Part shown: positions 8,296 to 18,152 of the stretch, one piece after another
How positions within the stretch are numbered: position 1 is the stretch's first letter
How the letters are laid out: each line of letters starts with the position of its first letter
NCBI GenBank assembly: GCA_963818925.1
Contig: CAWFTN010000002.1
Location: forward strand, 1 to 64,000
Origin: JAMXLG01 sp963818925
GTDB lineage: Bacteria; Vulcanimicrobiota; Vulcanimicrobiia; Vulcanimicrobiales; Vulcanimicrobiaceae
Direction of reading: 5' to 3'
DNA length: 64,000 nt
Position numbers and translations under genes: made by a program
The notes under the pieces: model-generated
Told to the model about the DNA's origin: nothing
Database searches by the model: none
What the model saw: the letters and a program-made list of their open reading frames with translations, nothing else

Positions 8296-9656
8296 GCTAA
8301 TTCCTCGAGGGATAGCCCTCGGGTGTTGGTGCCGAAGCCGCCGATTGATATGACGACAACGGACATTGCCACAGCAATCAGCACAAAGACGCCGCTCGTT
8401 CCGTAACGGGCAAGAGCGGCGCCGATTGCAAAGCTGACGAAAACCGATGCGAACCGGCTCCAGGAATAGACGAAGCCGGTCGCGCGCGCGCGGATCGGCG
8501 TCGGAAACAGCTCGGCTTGATACGTGTGTTGCGCGACCGAGAAGAGTCCGCTTGAGAGCGTGATCAGTATCCCCATCAAGATGATGAGTGCCGGCGCGCG
8601 GACCTGTGCGAAGACCAAACCGAAGACGGCAATCGCCGTGGCGAGTCCCACGAGTTGCCACTTGCGCTGCCAGCGGTCCGCATACCGCATTCCGATGAGC
8701 GGGCCGAGCGGGTTCACGATCGCAATCAGAAACGTGTAGAGCAACGAATGAATCGTGCTCACACCTTCATGCGCGAGTAAAATCGGCACCCACGAGGCAA
8801 AGCCGTAGAAGCCGAACGTCTGCGTGGCATTGAAGGCGATGAGCGTAATCGTGCGCTTCCGATACGGCGTCTTCCACATTTCGAACCAAGACGCGCGAGG
8901 AGCCGAGCCTTCCGACTGCACAGGCACTGGAAGTGCCGTACCAAGTTCCGTGGTTATCGCAGTTTCGATTGCGGTCATCGCCGCCTGCGCCTGAGCGTCG
9001 CGTCCATGCGATTCATGCCATCGCGGCGATTCGGGAAGACCGGGACGGATAAACCAGATAGCGACGATGCCGAGCGAACCCACGAGAGCGACGAATCGCC
9101 AGCCGGAAAGGCCCGCGATGGTGAGCGGCACGAGCAGATAACTGAGGAACGCGGCCGCCGGAACCGACGTGTATCCGATGAACTGCGAAAGCGCAATTGC
9201 GCGCCCGCGCATGTTCTTCGGCGTGAACTCCGAGATGTAAGCATCGACCGTAATGAGTTGCACGCCGATGCCGATGCCTGCCACGAATCGCCAGAAGTCA
9301 ATTGCGGCTGCACTGTGCGCAAACGCCATGATCAAATTCGCAACCGAATACCATGCTAGCGCATACGTAAACGTTGCCTTGCGTCCGTAGCGGTCGGAGA
9401 CGGCACTGAAGAAGAGCGTTCCGAGAAACATTCCCGCGAATCCGGAAGCGACGAAACTCGCGAAGGAATTGACCGCGAACGGGTTAGCGCCGGCGGCTTG
9501 AAATAATCCGTCTTTGATGAGTCCGAGCGAGATGTACGCACTCATGAAGAGATCGTAGAGCTCAAACCATGCGCCGGCTGAAATGCGAAGAATGAGGTTG
9601 CGAAGATAGCGCGACGGAGGAAGCCGCTCCAGCCGCGCGGCAATGCTGTTCTTCAA
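8292..9656 (-). CDS. MFS transporter (sugar/aromatic-acid porter type)
   Basis: About 454 residues with twelve predicted membrane segments and the MFS signature DRYGRKAT after helix 2; a second copy, YADRWQRK, follows helix 8. The SLGLIKDGLFQ region in the first periplasmic loop resembles organic-acid and sugar porters. TTG at 9656 is chosen because it lies directly after the stop of the monooxygenase gene; the longer reading would overlap that gene by 100 bp. Co-transcription with the FAD monooxygenase suggests uptake of the compound that enzyme oxidises, though no substrate is identifiable. Confidence 0.82.
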   Translation of the reverse strand: MKNSIAARLERLPPSRYLRNLILRISAGAWFELYDLFMSAYISLGLIKDGLFQAAGANPFAVNSFASFVASGFAGMFLGTLFFSAVSDRYGRKATFTYALAWYSVANLIMAFAHSAAAIDFWRFVAGIGIGVQLITVDAYISEFTPKNMRGRAIALSQFIGYTSVPAAAFLSYLLVPLTIAGLSGWRFVALVGSLGIVAIWFIRPGLPESPRWHESHGRDAQAQAAMTAIETAITTELGTALPVPVQSEGSAPRASWFEMWKTPYRKRTITLIAFNATQTFGFYGFASWVPILLAHEGVSTIHSLLYTFLIAIVNPLGPLIGMRYADRWQRKWQLVGLATAIAVFGLVFAQVRAPALIILMGILITLSSGLFSVAQHTYQAELFPTPIRARATGFVYSWSRFASVFVSFAIGAALARYGTSGVFVLIAVAMSVVVISIGGFGTNTRGLSLEELA

Positions 9657-9664
9657 ATGCGCAG

Positions 9665-10894
9665 CTATCTGCGCCGGTCGACGTGTTCGGGCCGAAATCC
9701 GATGCCGACGATATAGGCCGGAATGCGGCGGAAGCTGCGAATCGATACGAGGAATCGTACGATCCACGCCGCGTGCTTCGGAGGCGCTTCCGACCGTAAG
9801 ACCGATGCAATTATTCGCCGTTGAATGAACACTTGCAGTGCCTGCGTCATCACCGTCGGGAACATGCGTCGCCGCTGAACGCGTTCGAGCACGTCGTCAC
9901 GGACCGGTCCCGGAGTGTCGAGTGCTGCCCCGAGGATGTTTCCCGTAGCAACTGCATCTTGAATCGCAAGGTTGATGCCGACGCCACCCACCGGTGACAT
10001 CGCGTGCGCGGCGTCGCCGATAAAAAGCAGCCCCGCAACATACCAGCGGTCGAGCCGGTCAACGGCGACGGAAAGCAACTTGATCTCGTCCCAACTCTTC
10101 AGTTCGTCCACGCGGTCGGCCGCAAACGGCGCAAGCGTCGCGATCTCGTTACGCAGTGCGTCAAGACCGCGTGCGCGGACACGTTCGGCCGCGCCTTTCG
10201 GGATCACGAATCCGCATTGCCAGTAATCGCCGCGATCGATGAAGACCAGAATGACGGCTGCGCCGACGAATCCGAGTGCGGCATTTTGATCGGACGGCTT
10301 CTTCGAAAGCCGCATCCAGAGCACGTCCATCGGCGCGCCGAGATCGCGCGGTTGCATCGACGCCGCCGAACGCATCGTGGAGTGACGGCCATCGCATGCA
10401 ACGACGACGTCCGCTCGGATTTCCAGGTTACCGTCCGGTCCGGTCGCGCGAACGCCTACGACGCGGTTACCTTCACGAATGATGCCGGTGCCCGCAGTGT
10501 TCATCAGCAATTGGAAACCCGGAAACGCGCGCGCTTTTTCCGAGATGAAATTCAAAAAATCCCATTGCGGCATGATTGCAATGAATTTCGCGCGTCCGGG
10601 CACGTGCGAGAGGTCGGCCAGGTGTATCGTGTCCGCACCCACGTGGCCGGCGAGTTGCTGAATCTCCGAATGCGGGCGTTTCAAGAACTCGTCGAGCAGA
10701 CCGAGCTCATCTAGAACGTTCATCGTCGATGGATGCACGGTGTCGCCGCGGAAGTCGCGGAGAAAGTCCCCGTGCTTCTCGAGCACGATAACGCCATGCC
10801 CCCGGCGTGCCAACAGATAGCCGAGCATAATACCCGCCGGACCGCCGCCCACGACGCAGCAACGGGCGGTTAGCGTCCGGCGAACGTCATTCAT
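9665..10894 (-). CDS. FAD-dependent monooxygenase (PHBH fold)
   Basis: A 409-residue class A flavoprotein hydroxylase. Signatures in order are the GxGxxG dinucleotide motif (CVVGGGPAGIMLGYLLARRG), the DG motif (ACDGRHSTMR, about residues 170-180), and the GD motif that binds the ribityl chain (LFIGDAAHAMSPVGGVGIN, about 285-305). Members hydroxylate aromatic or polyketide substrates with NAD(P)H and oxygen. It follows leuS with a 4-bp overlap and precedes the MFS gene by 8 bp. The substrate is unknown; the permease may bring it in. Confidence 0.87.
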   Translation of the reverse strand: MNDVRRTLTARCCVVGGGPAGIMLGYLLARRGHGVIVLEKHGDFLRDFRGDTVHPSTMNVLDELGLLDEFLKRPHSEIQQLAGHVGADTIHLADLSHVPGRAKFIAIMPQWDFLNFISEKARAFPGFQLLMNTAGTGIIREGNRVVGVRATGPDGNLEIRADVVVACDGRHSTMRSAASMQPRDLGAPMDVLWMRLSKKPSDQNAALGFVGAAVILVFIDRGDYWQCGFVIPKGAAERVRARGLDALRNEIATLAPFAADRVDELKSWDEIKLLSVAVDRLDRWYVAGLLFIGDAAHAMSPVGGVGINLAIQDAVATGNILGAALDTPGPVRDDVLERVQRRRMFPTVMTQALQVFIQRRIIASVLRSEAPPKHAAWIVRFLVSIRSFRRIPAYIVGIGFRPEHVDRRR

Positions 10895-13368
10895 GCGACC
10901 ACCAAATTGACGAGCTTGTCGGGAACAAAAATGCGCTTGCGCAGTTCTTTGCCGTCCATTTGCGCCTTCACGTTCGGATCGGCAAGCGCGAGCGCAACCG
11001 CGTCGTCTTCGGCAATGCCGGGCTGCGCGTTGATCCGCGCGCGGATCTTTCCATTCACTTGCACCACGAGCGTGATCTCATCGACCTCGAGCGCTGCATC
11101 TTCGGGTTCGACGACGCGTTCCAGATGCACCGACGTCGTGTGCCCCAGGCGCGACCAGAGCTCGTCGGCGATGTGCGGCGCATAGGGAGCGAGCAGTAAC
11201 GGCAGCGCGTGCACTGCGTAGAGAAGTGCGGGCGAAACGGGCGTCCTCTGCGCGGTCGTCGTCATTGCGTTGACGAGTTCATCGAGCTTCGCGATCGTCG
11301 TGTTGAAGTGGAACCGACGCGACGATACTTCGTCGACCATCGACTTCGCCGCGACGTGCACGGCACGCACGAGCGCGCGGTCTTCTGCGGTCGCAATCGG
11401 CGGCAGTTCTCGCGGTGACACGGCCGCAGCGGCAGCGAGGAAGGGTTCCGATGCGCGCCACACGCGATTGAGGAAGCGTACGCGTCCGGTGATACCTTCA
11501 TCGGTCCAGTCGCTCGTGTCTTCCGGCGGCGTGACATAGAGCAAGAAGAGGCGCATCGCATCGACGCCGTTCTTCTCGGCGGTTTCGTCGATGCCGACGA
11601 CGTTGCCGCGCGACTTCGACATCTTCTCGCTATTGTAGAGCACCATGCCTTGATGGAAGAGACGCTGGAACGGCTCTTCGCTTCCGCTCACCCAGCCCTG
11701 ATCGTGGAAAAATTTATAGAAGAAGCGCGAGTAGAGCAGATGCAGCACCGTGTGTTCCGCACCGCCGATGTACTGATCGACGTTCATCCAATGCTGCGCG
11801 TTGTCCACGGCCCAAGGCGCCGCGTCATTACGCGGATCGAGATAGCGCAGATAGTACCACGACGACTCAAAGAACGTGTCCATCGTATCGCTTTCGCGCC
11901 GCGCCGGGCCGCCGCACGATGGACACGTCGTGTTGATGAACTGCGCGTCGCGTGCGAGCGGTGAACCTTCACCCGTGATCGGTACGTGGGCCGGAAGCAG
12001 TACCGGCAGTCGATCGTCCGGGACCGCCACTTCGCCGCAGCGCTCGCAGTAGACAATCGGAATCGGCGTGCCCCAATACCGTTGACGGGAGACGAGCCAG
12101 TCGCGGAAACGATAATGCACGGTCTTTTCGCCGATGCCAGCCGCTTTCAAATGTTCGGCGATAACGTCGCGCGAGCGTTCGCTGCGCATGCCGGTGTAAT
12201 CACCGCTTGCGATGAGGCGTCCTTCGCCCGTGTATGCTTCCGTGAGCGGTCCGTCGACGCCGATGTCGGATTGGGCAATGACCTGCGCGATCGGCAAGCC
12301 GTATTTCTTTGCAAACTCGAAGTCGCGCTCGTCGTGTGCCGGGACGCCTTGCACCGCGCCCGTTCCATATTCCGCCACGACATAGTTTGCAACGTAGATC
12401 GGTACGCGCTCGTGCGAGACGGGATTGATCGCGTAACCGCCGGTGAAGACGCCTGCCTTCTCCATCAAACTCGTGCGCTCCAGCTCCGACTTCGACTGGA
12501 GCGATTCGGCGAACGTGTCGATTGCCGCAGCATTCTTTTTCGAAACGATCGATTTGATCGATGCAACGGCGGGATGCTCGGGCGCGAGCACGACGAACGT
12601 CACGCCGAAGATCGTGTCGACCCGCGTCGTGAACGTCTCGAACGTCGCATCCGACTGTTCGATCTTCCATTTCAACGTGACGCCGGTGCTGCGCCCAATC
12701 CAATTGCGCTGCATCGTCTTCGTGCGCTCCGGCCACCCTTCGAGTTCGTCGAGACCGGCGAGCAGACGATCCGCGAAATCGGTGATCTTCAAAAACCACT
12801 GCGAGAGATTACGGCGCTCGACCAAGTGTCCGCAGCGCCAGCAGCGTCCATCGATGACTTGCTCGTTTGCAAGTACGGTTTGATCGTGCGGACACCAGTT
12901 CACCGGCGCTTCGCGTTTATACGCGAGACCGTTTTCATACAGCCGTAAGAACAGCCACTGGTTCCACCGATAGTACTCCGGATCGCACGTCGCGAGTTCG
13001 CGCCGCCAATCGTATCCGGTGCCCATCAACCGGATCTGACGTTCCATGTTGGCGATGTTTGATTTCGTCCACGTCGCCGGATCGATGCCACGCGCAATCG
13101 CCGCATTTTCTGCCGGCAGACCGAACGCGTCCCATCCCATCGGATGCAGGACGTTGTAGCCGAGCATGCGCATCGTGCGCGCCACGGCGTCACCGAGAAC
13201 ATAATTCTTCGCGTGACCGACATGCAAATCGCCCGACGGATACGGAAGCATCTCCATCGTGTAGTACTTCGGACGCGGATCGTCCGCGTCGGCTACATAG
13301 ATCTGCTCGCGTTCCCAGCGCTCTTGCCAGGCGCGCTCGATGGTCCGGAAATCGTAGGTGTCGGCCAT
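10891..13368 (-). CDS. leuS: Leucyl-tRNA synthetase
   Basis: LeuRS charges tRNA-Leu in the cytoplasm. The 825 residues include the class I HIGH motif (PSGDLHVGHAKNY), the CP1 editing domain with its threonine-rich region (TTRVDTIFGVTFVV), zinc-binding Cys clusters (CGHLVERR and CPSCGG), and KMSKS (SEKMSKSRGN). The tail ends in the usual C-terminal domain. The start at 13368 (reading ADTYDFRTIERAWQ) is chosen because the family begins there; the frame stays open 880 bp further upstream only as antisense to comEA and the acyl-CoA synthetase gene. It shares 4 bp with the monooxygenase start. Confidence 0.96.
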   Translation of the reverse strand: MADTYDFRTIERAWQERWEREQIYVADADDPRPKYYTMEMLPYPSGDLHVGHAKNYVLGDAVARTMRMLGYNVLHPMGWDAFGLPAENAAIARGIDPATWTKSNIANMERQIRLMGTGYDWRRELATCDPEYYRWNQWLFLRLYENGLAYKREAPVNWCPHDQTVLANEQVIDGRCWRCGHLVERRNLSQWFLKITDFADRLLAGLDELEGWPERTKTMQRNWIGRSTGVTLKWKIEQSDATFETFTTRVDTIFGVTFVVLAPEHPAVASIKSIVSKKNAAAIDTFAESLQSKSELERTSLMEKAGVFTGGYAINPVSHERVPIYVANYVVAEYGTGAVQGVPAHDERDFEFAKKYGLPIAQVIAQSDIGVDGPLTEAYTGEGRLIASGDYTGMRSERSRDVIAEHLKAAGIGEKTVHYRFRDWLVSRQRYWGTPIPIVYCERCGEVAVPDDRLPVLLPAHVPITGEGSPLARDAQFINTTCPSCGGPARRESDTMDTFFESSWYYLRYLDPRNDAAPWAVDNAQHWMNVDQYIGGAEHTVLHLLYSRFFYKFFHDQGWVSGSEEPFQRLFHQGMVLYNSEKMSKSRGNVVGIDETAEKNGVDAMRLFLLYVTPPEDTSDWTDEGITGRVRFLNRVWRASEPFLAAAAAVSPRELPPIATAEDRALVRAVHVAAKSMVDEVSSRRFHFNTTIAKLDELVNAMTTTAQRTPVSPALLYAVHALPLLLAPYAPHIADELWSRLGHTTSVHLERVVEPEDAALEVDEITLVVQVNGKIRARINAQPGIAEDDAVALALADPNVKAQMDGKELRKRIFVPDKLVNLVVA

Positions 13369-13440
13369 AGGAGCCATGGTACTTGGGCCGCACGGTCCCC
13401 GGCTACCTTTCCGGTCGGATAATGCGCGTGATCGGGCAGT

Positions 13441-14037
13441 GTGAAACGAATCCTCGCTGTTCTTGCCGGCCTCATCGTGCTTGCGATCCTCGTTTGGCGC
13501 CCGCCGTCCGGGAACGCGCCGGCAGCGCTCGTCGCGCAACCGGCGCCCTTGCCTCGCTCCGGAAGACACGCGCGCGGGAGCGAGCGTTTCGTCTCCACGG
13601 ACGCGGTCGTCTACGTGGCGGGTGCCGTAGCGCATCCGGGACTCTACCATCTCCGTTCCGGCGCACGCGCTGATGACGCCGTTCGCAGCGCCGGCGGCTT
13701 CCGTCCTGATGCCGACACCGGAGCGGTCAATCTGGCGGCGCACGTCGCCGACGGCGACGAACTCTATGTCGCTGTGCTTGGCGCACCAACTGCACGACCG
13801 GCGCGCGCGCGGCGCTCGCGCCAAACGACGAAGAACAGTATGACAGTAGCCGTCGATCTCAACACGGCTACGGCGTTGCAGTTGGCAACGATTCCCGGAA
13901 TCGGCACAACGCTTGCCGCTCGTATAGTTGAAGTGCGTCAGCGCGACGGTGCATATACAACGTTCGATGAGTTGCTCGATGTTGCGGGGATGACGGCGTC
14001 GCGGCTTGCGCGTGCCGAACCGCACCTGCAGATATGA
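13441..14037 (+). CDS. comEA: ComEA-type DNA receptor
   Basis: A 198-residue membrane-anchored protein: N-terminal hydrophobic helix (ILAVLAGLIVLAILVW), a SLBB domain (YVAGAVAHPGLYHLRSGARA), then a helix-hairpin-helix domain (VDLNTATALQLATIPGIGTT, then RIVEVRQRDG and LLDVAGM). ComEA binds incoming double-stranded DNA outside the membrane and passes it to ComEC. The GTG start at 13441 places the helix at the very N-terminus. It diverges from leuS. The gene is intact even though comEC 6 kb away is interrupted. Confidence 0.9.
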   Translation: MKRILAVLAGLIVLAILVWRPPSGNAPAALVAQPAPLPRSGRHARGSERFVSTDAVVYVAGAVAHPGLYHLRSGARADDAVRSAGGFRPDADTGAVNLAAHVADGDELYVAVLGAPTARPARARRSRQTTKNSMTVAVDLNTATALQLATIPGIGTTLAARIVEVRQRDGAYTTFDELLDVAGMTASRLARAEPHLQI

Positions 14038-14074
14038 TAGAATGAACAATGTTCGGCTCGGCGAAGGTGAATCT

Positions 14075-15882
14075 ATGTCGTCTTTGCCGCCGTCCGAACT
14101 TCCCGCTAAAGAGACGCTTCCCAACCTGATCCGACGCGCGCTTTCAGAAGCGCGCGAAGATGCGTTGGTCGAACGCGTGAACGGGACGTGGAAGCCGGTG
14201 TCGGCGGCGATTGTTTTGGACCGCGTCGAAAGCATAGCGTGCGCCATTCGCGATGCGGGTCTCGATCAAGGCGACCGGGTTGCGCTTATTGCGCACGACT
14301 GCATCGACTGGGTGATTTGCGACTTTGCGACGTTTTTCGCCGGGTGCGTCGTCGTCCCGGTTTTTCCTACGCAGGCTCTCGATCACACCGCATTTATCCT
14401 GCAGCACGCAGACGCAAAGCTGCTCTTCGTCGATACGCCGGATGCGCTTGCGCGTTTGCGCGGCGCCAACGTCGAGCTTCCGCCTACCATCGTGTTCGAG
14501 AGCCGCGATGCGAATTCACTCGACGCATTCGAACGGCGCGGCGCGGAGATACGCCGCGCGCATCCTGAATTGCCGGCGAACTATCACGCACAACTCAAAC
14601 CCGAAGATCTCGCGGTGTTGATTTACACCTCGGGAACCACGGGCGTTCCTAAAGGCGTGATGCTCTCGCACGACAATCTCGGATTCGATGCGCAATCATC
14701 GCTGCAATACGGATTAGACGAACTGCACAAAGGCGAACCGGTGCTCTCGGTGTTGCCGTTCTCGCACATTTACGAGCACACGATGATCTACATCTACCTG
14801 CTCGCCGGCATGCGCTACAACATCTGCCACGATCCGAACGATTTACTCGCCGATATGCGCGACACGCGTCCGACCGTGATCACCGCCGTTCCGAGAATCT
14901 TCGATCGTGTACTCGCCGGCATCCAAGGACAGGCGCTCAAACACGGCGGCTTGCAAGCGAAGCTCGTTCCATGGGCGCTTCGCGTCGGCCGCGATTATAT
15001 GACGGCAAAAACGTTTGAAGGCAGCGCGCCACCCGCGCTCGCGCTCCAATATGCGGTTGCCAAACGCCTGGTACTCGACAAAGTCCGCAAGGTGCTCGGG
15101 CTAGAAAACATTCGCCATTTCTTGAGCGGCAGTGCCGCGCTGCACGTTGACGTTGCAATGACGTTCCTTGGTCTCGGCGTTCCGATCATGCAAGGGTACG
15201 GATTGACGGAGACGTCTCCGGTGCTCACCACCAGCACGCCTGCCTTCAATAAATACGGCGCGGTCGGCCGTCCGATTCCCGGCTGCGAAGTTAGGATCGC
15301 CGAAGACGGTGAGGTCCTCGCACGTGGACGCAACATCATGATGGGCTACTATCAGGAACCCGAAGCAACGGCGGCCGCGCTTGCCGGCGGCTGGTTTCAC
15401 ACCGGCGATATCGGCGAAGTCGACCCCGACGGGTATCTCCGAATCACCGATCGCAAAAAGGAAGTTTTCAAAACGGCAACCGGCAAGTACGTCAGTCCCG
15501 CGCGTGTAGAAGCAGCGATCAAACGGTCGATGTTCGTGGCGCAGGCAATGGTCATCGGCGACGGCCGCGCGCACCCGCCGCATTGGTTGCGCCGAATTGG
15601 GATCTGCTGCGCGTCGAACTCAGCTTGCCTGCTCTCAGCCCGGAAGACGTCGCGGAGCGCCAAGACGTCATCGACTTCATGACCGCCGAGGTGCGCAAGC
15701 AGACGTCAGACCTCGCGACGTACGAACAGATTCGGCGCATCGCTATCCTTCCGCGGGAATTTAGCGTTGAAAATGGTGAACTCTCACCGTCGATGAAGAT
15801 TAAGCGTCGCGTTGTCGAAGATCGTTATAAAGCAGCGATCGAGCGCGCGTATGCGCTCGATCTTCACGCGCACTCGGCGTAA
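14075..15882 (+). pseudogene. Long-chain acyl-CoA synthetase, frameshifted near the C-terminus
   Basis: An AMP-forming ligase that activates long-chain fatty acids to acyl-CoA. The ATP/AMP loop is YTSGTTGVPKGVMLSH, the linker motif is GWFHTGDIGEVDPDG, and the lysine loop begins DRKKEVFKTATGKYVSP. After VIGDGRAHP (about 15573) the frame is lost; the family continuation AALVAPNWDLLRVEL is found one frame over and runs to 15882. Adding one base in the ACCCG run at 15573-15577 restores about 603 residues. ATG at 14075 has GAAGGTG upstream. A sequencing indel in the short C run is as likely as a true mutation. Confidence 0.82.
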
Positions 15883-15905
15883 CCCCAAGGAAGCATCTCA
15901 TCACT

Positions 15906-16313
15906 ATGTCTAGGCGCGTCGACGAAGTTCTTCGCGGTCCCATCAAGAGCAAGACGCTCTTCCCGGTCCTCCTCCTCCACCTCATCAAAGAACAGCCCGA
16001 TCATGGGTACGGCCTGATGCAGCGGATCGAATCGATCTGCGGCGATCTCGTTGCCGTCAATACGAATAAGATCTATCCGTTGCTGCGTCGCCTGGAAGAA
16101 CGCGGCTTCGTGACGGCGACGTGGGACCACCCGACGAAGCGTTCGCGCCGCGTCTACGCGATCACACCGGCGGGCGACGAGCGCCTGATGCGCATCAAAG
16201 GCTCGATGCTGCCGTATCTCGAGTCGATCGAGCGCGCCGTGGGACGTCTAAAACTGGAGCTCTATCAACCGGGTCCGCAACATGCCCTTTCTGGCGCTGG
16301 TTCATCTTCGTGA
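15906..16313 (+). CDS. PadR-family transcriptional regulator
   Basis: A 135-residue winged-helix regulator with the PadR pattern: VLLLHLIKEQPDHGYGLMQR followed by NTNKIYPLLRRLEERGFV, then an ITPAGDERL wing segment and a C-terminal dimerisation helix. PadR proteins repress detoxification, efflux or phenolic-acid genes until a ligand binds. It sits 24 bp after the acyl-CoA synthetase and overlaps the next small gene by 32 bp, so its own targets may be local. The ligand is unknown. Confidence 0.86.
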   Translation: MSRRVDEVLRGPIKSKTLFPVLLLHLIKEQPDHGYGLMQRIESICGDLVAVNTNKIYPLLRRLEERGFVTATWDHPTKRSRRVYAITPAGDERLMRIKGSMLPYLESIERAVGRLKLELYQPGPQHALSGAGSSS

Positions 16314-16557
16314 GTTGCACTGCGGGCAGTGCAACGAACTGCTCGCAACAGCCGGCGCGCGCTCATTCCTTGTGGACGATCGCGGCGAAGCGCTGCATTT
16401 CTCGGAAGAGGAACCTCCCGACGAGATGACGGTCGCCGTCTATTGTTCGAACGGTCACGAAAACTTGCTCTACGTTCCCAACGAGATTGCGGCCGAGGAG
16501 ACGCTCTACACGCCCGAGGGAGCGCCGATCGCGCGCGATGCCAAAATATTGGCCTGA
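16282..16557 (+). CDS. Small cysteine-containing hypothetical protein
   Basis: A 91-residue protein of no family I recognise. It has LHCGQCNELL near residue 13 and VYCSNGHENLLYVPNE near residue 53, a Cys/Cys/Cys/His set that could form a zinc ribbon. The acidic middle (SEEEPPDEM) and lack of a signal peptide suggest a cytoplasmic protein. It starts inside the 3' end of the PadR gene, indicating translational coupling. Confidence 0.6.
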   Translation: MPFLALVHLRELHCGQCNELLATAGARSFLVDDRGEALHFSEEEPPDEMTVAVYCSNGHENLLYVPNEIAAEETLYTPEGAPIARDAKILA

Positions 16558-16590
16558 AGGAAGCGACGCTACCCCGCACGATTAGACCGT

Positions 16591-18141
16591 ATGAATCGTG
16601 CGATTTCCTTACTGTTAATCGCGGCGTTTGCCGGTTTGTCCGTTGCCGCGCGCGCCGCCGATCCGCCGCCCGCGGCTGCAACACCGCCCTCCGCGGCTGC
16701 CCAATCTGAACTTCCGGCGTATCCCGACGTCACAACCCCGCATACGGTTACGGTCGGCGGAAAACCGATCGCGTATACGGCACGCGCCGGTACGATCGCG
16801 CTTCGCGATCAAAACAATCAAGTAACGGCGCGAGTTTTTTATACCGCCTATACGGTTGACGGAACGAATCCGCTCACACAGCCGGTAACGTTTCTCTATA
16901 ACGGTGGACCGGGAAGCTCCACGATGTGGCTGCGCATGGGATCGGTCGGTCCCGTTCGCGTGCACGCTGCAAACGCGGCTGCGTCGGGGCCGCCGCCGTA
17001 CACGGTCGCGAACAATCCCTACACGCTGCTCGATAAGAGCGATCTCGTTTTCATCGATATGCCGGATTCGGGGTTCGGCCGCATTGCGCCCGGTAAGGAA
17101 AAAGAGTATTTCGGCGTCGATCAAGACATCGCCGCATTCGGACAATTCATCACGAGCTATTTGAGTGAATTCAATCGTTGGAATTCACCGAAGTTTCTGT
17201 TCGGCGAAAGCTACGGTACGACACGCTCCGCCGGACTTGCCGACTGGCTGCTCAACCATGGCGTTGCGCTCAACGGTGTCGTGCTCCAATCGTCGATTCT
17301 CAATTTCGGGCTAGATTACGGCAACGGCGATCCGATCGGCGGCGGCGACTGGCCCTACGTGCTGTACTTACCTACTGAAGCCGCGACGGCTTGGTATCAC
17401 AACAAGGTGCCGAACCGCCCGGCCGACGTCGCGACATTCGTGCAGCAGTCGCGTGAATTTGCGCTCGGCGAGTACCTCAACGCGCTCGACCGCGGCGATA
17501 AGATCAGCAACAGCGAACGCGGCGACGTCGTGCGCAAGCTGAGCAACTTCCTCGGCCTGCCGCAGCAGTTCATTCGGAACGCGAACCTCCGCGTGTCGTA
17601 CGATAAATTCCAGCGCGAGCTTCTTCGCTCGCAGGGCATAGTGGTCGGCCGTCTCGATAGCCGTTATCAAACGTACGATCTCGATCGCGCCGCGTATTCC
17701 GGCCCGGATTGGGATCCGACCGACTCGTCGATCGACGCTCCGTACACGACGGCTGTCAACGCGTATATTCGCGGCGATTTAAGGTACAATCCGCCGATGC
17801 CGTATCGTGCAAACATTTACGACATCATCTACGCGAACGGCAGCTCGTGGGATAATTCGCACAACGGACAATACCCGACGAACGTTGCGCCGGATTTGGC
17901 GGACGCGATGACGCAGAATCCGCACCTCCACGTCTTTTCGGCGAACGGCTACTATGATTTCGCAACGCCGTTCTTCGCGACCGAATATACGCTGCGCCAC
18001 CTCAATTTGAACCCGGGGCTGCAGTCAAATATTACCTATGGGTTCTACGATGCGGGACACATGATCTATTTGAGCGATAGCGCCCTGGCGCAATATAAGA
18101 ACGATCTCGCGCACTTCTACGACAGCGCGCTGGGACACTAG
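16591..18141 (+). CDS. Secreted S10-family serine carboxypeptidase-like protein (first of pair)
   Basis: A 516-residue exported protein with an N-terminal signal peptide ending near AARAADPPPA. Peptidase S10 features are the oxyanion segment NGGPGSSTMWLRMGS (about residue 105), the nucleophile in FGESYGTTR (about 205), the catalytic Asp in NGYYDFATPF (about 450) and the His in YDAGHMIY (about 490). S10 enzymes remove C-terminal residues from peptides at acidic pH. The bacterial branch is poorly characterised. It lies 11 bp before a close paralogue, forming a two-gene unit. Confidence 0.87.
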   Translation: MNRAISLLLIAAFAGLSVAARAADPPPAAATPPSAAAQSELPAYPDVTTPHTVTVGGKPIAYTARAGTIALRDQNNQVTARVFYTAYTVDGTNPLTQPVTFLYNGGPGSSTMWLRMGSVGPVRVHAANAAASGPPPYTVANNPYTLLDKSDLVFIDMPDSGFGRIAPGKEKEYFGVDQDIAAFGQFITSYLSEFNRWNSPKFLFGESYGTTRSAGLADWLLNHGVALNGVVLQSSILNFGLDYGNGDPIGGGDWPYVLYLPTEAATAWYHNKVPNRPADVATFVQQSREFALGEYLNALDRGDKISNSERGDVVRKLSNFLGLPQQFIRNANLRVSYDKFQRELLRSQGIVVGRLDSRYQTYDLDRAAYSGPDWDPTDSSIDAPYTTAVNAYIRGDLRYNPPMPYRANIYDIIYANGSSWDNSHNGQYPTNVAPDLADAMTQNPHLHVFSANGYYDFATPFFATEYTLRHLNLNPGLQSNITYGFYDAGHMIYLSDSALAQYKNDLAHFYDSALGH

Positions 18142-18152
18142 GAGGCATGCAC

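Noticed and set aside
13369..14247. Long N-terminal extension of the leuS frame
   Set aside because: The extension is antisense to comEA and the acyl-CoA synthetase start; LeuRS proteins begin at the chosen ATG.
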